64,000 nt of DNA from Candidatus Methanoperedentaceae archaeon GB37 (GTDB lineage Archaea; Halobacteriota; Methanosarcinia; Methanosarcinales; EX4572-44). Made by a program: the position numbers and the translations under genes. The notes beneath the pieces are model-generated. The model made no database searches. It worked only from the letters and a program-made list of their open reading frames with translations, and was not told the origin of the DNA. Shown here one piece after another: positions 63,368-64,000 of this stretch; the stretch's first letter is position 1, and each line of letters starts with the position of its first letter. The stretch spans positions 834,258-898,257 of the forward strand of contig LR991653.1 in assembly GCA_905171695.1 (NCBI GenBank), given 5' to 3'.

Positions 63368-63772
63368 TTATGAGCTTATGTTCAGGAGTATAGTCCAGCT
63401 CACAAGAGAGAAGTCGAGCACCATGAACTCGACATACAACCAGTCCTTCTTACCGAACTTACGAACATTGACACCTACAGAGGGATAGATGAGCCGCTGC
63501 GCATAATAGGCGAGTGCAAGGAGTATAAAGAGTATTGAGAACCACGCATCGCTATGAGCCGTGCCATCATTGATGGCGGCAAAGAGAATAATACCTGCAA
63601 TGATCCCGATCACCCCGGGTATCACCGTCTTTTTGATGCCTTCCGCATACTCTCTATCCGTCTCCACCGGCTGAGTAGCGGTATCCCCGGCAGGTTTTAC
63701 CTCTCTCTCTTCAACCACCGCACTCCCCCGTGGCTCTTCAGTCTTCGTGGTCTTCTTCCTCTTTACCATCAT
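63368..63772 (-). CDS. EMC6-like archaeal membrane protein
   Basis: The 134-residue product has about 45 charged N-terminal residues (KRKKTTKTEEPRGSAVVEERE), then three membrane helices (VIPGVIGIIAGIILFAAI, AWFSILFILLALAYYAQRLIY, EFMVLDFSLVSWTILLNI) with the loop GVNVRKFGKKDWLYV. The layout resembles the archaeal EMC6-related family of Get1/Oxa1-associated membrane proteins; the assignment is tentative. AGGAG precedes the ATG, and it starts 9 nt after argB. Confidence 0.6.
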   Translation of the reverse strand: MMVKRKKTTKTEEPRGSAVVEEREVKPAGDTATQPVETDREYAEGIKKTVIPGVIGIIAGIILFAAINDGTAHSDAWFSILFILLALAYYAQRLIYPSVGVNVRKFGKKDWLYVEFMVLDFSLVSWTILLNISS

Positions 63773-63781
63773 CTCAACTCC

Positions 63782-64000
63782 TTAGTCCTTGTATATCATA
63801 GTTCCGATCCCTTCATCCGTGAAGAGTTCAAGCAGTAGCGAATGCGATCTACTGCCATCGATCAGATGCACTTCAGAAACGCCAGACTCGATTGCGAGAG
63901 AAGCGGCACGTATCTTCGGAATCATCCCACCAGTCACAATCTCATCCCTTATAAGAGCCTCTATCTCAGAGGTTGCAATCTGTGAAATACGGGTCTTCCC
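63782..64000 (-). CDS. argB: Acetylglutamate kinase, C-terminal part (runs off right edge)
   Basis: Only the last 72 residues are in the window: EIVTGGMIPKIRAASLAIESGVSEVHLIDGSRSHSLLLELFTDEGIGTMIYKD. The GGMIPK and H-LLLELFTDEGIGTMI words are diagnostic for ArgB, which phosphorylates N-acetylglutamate in arginine synthesis. The 5' part lies beyond position 64000. Confidence 0.95.
   Translation of the reverse strand, partial: GKTRISQIATSEIEALIRDEIVTGGMIPKIRAASLAIESGVSEVHLIDGSRSHSLLLELFTDEGIGTMIYKD

Overview
The window looks like a chromosome segment of an anaerobic, F420-using archaeon of the Halobacteriota: near Methanosarcinales, and most plausibly Syntrophoarchaeales- or Methanophagales (ANME-1)-like. 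The evidence is a MetF/MetV pair, cofE, an FrhB-type F420 oxidoreductase, taw2, scpA/scpB, a methanosarcinal-type S-layer protein, a PGF-CTERM anchor, TATA-box promoters and several near-leaderless genes. The taxonomic call is inference; no rRNA or tRNA gene was seen.

Layout. 1-1000: C1/folate-type genes metV and metF (cut by the left edge). 1303-21188: a 20-kb block of secreted surface genes on the + strand. It encodes a beta-propeller/dockerin protein, a propeller/cohesin/PKD/dockerin protein, a cohesin/PKD/dockerin protein, a cohesin with a PGF-CTERM anchor, a cohesin/dockerin protein, a triple-cohesin/dockerin scaffold and a 3173-residue membrane-anchored giant. The block closes with an overlapping ExbB/MotA-type channel gene and a DUF2149 gene. 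21256-25018: three tandem four-CBS proteins and an RNA ligase in one minus-strand operon. 25177-27035: scpA-scpB. 27127-28145: a dead IS630-type transposase and a short tandem repeat. 28166-34832: a Yip1 protein, an XRE regulator/DUF2178 pair behind palindromic operators, and a five-gene ABC export operon. 34853-40493: clpB, a riboflavin-pathway reductase, a small RHH/membrane pair, and a frameshifted isocitrate/isopropylmalate dehydrogenase. 40608-47519: taw2, hisD, cofE, sppA, trkA, trkH. 47577-50165: an AT-rich restriction-modification pair with flanking inverted repeats and an attC-like 3' structure. 50160-53253: five overlapping pilin-like genes. 53421-53552: a zinc-ribbon microprotein. 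54373-56762: ahcY and an APH-type kinase. 56797-59289: an S-layer protein ending in a dockerin-like segment. 59455-64000: an FrhB-type oxidoreductase, nadM, a Cys/Met PLP enzyme, pheA, an EMC6-like membrane protein, and argB (cut by the right edge).

The most exciting candidate is the surface system. Cohesin and dockerin modules occur on at least six different proteins here, and the S-layer protein also ends in a dockerin-like motif. One cohesin has its own archaeosortase-type anchor. The giant protein combines about fourteen CARDB modules, two beta-helices, a propeller, an alpha/alpha toroid and a DUF4430-like domain, and it sits directly against ExbB/DUF2149 genes. I read this as a non-cellulosomal, possibly energised assembly built on the S-layer; no glycoside hydrolase is seen. 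All domain calls were made by eye from the translations.
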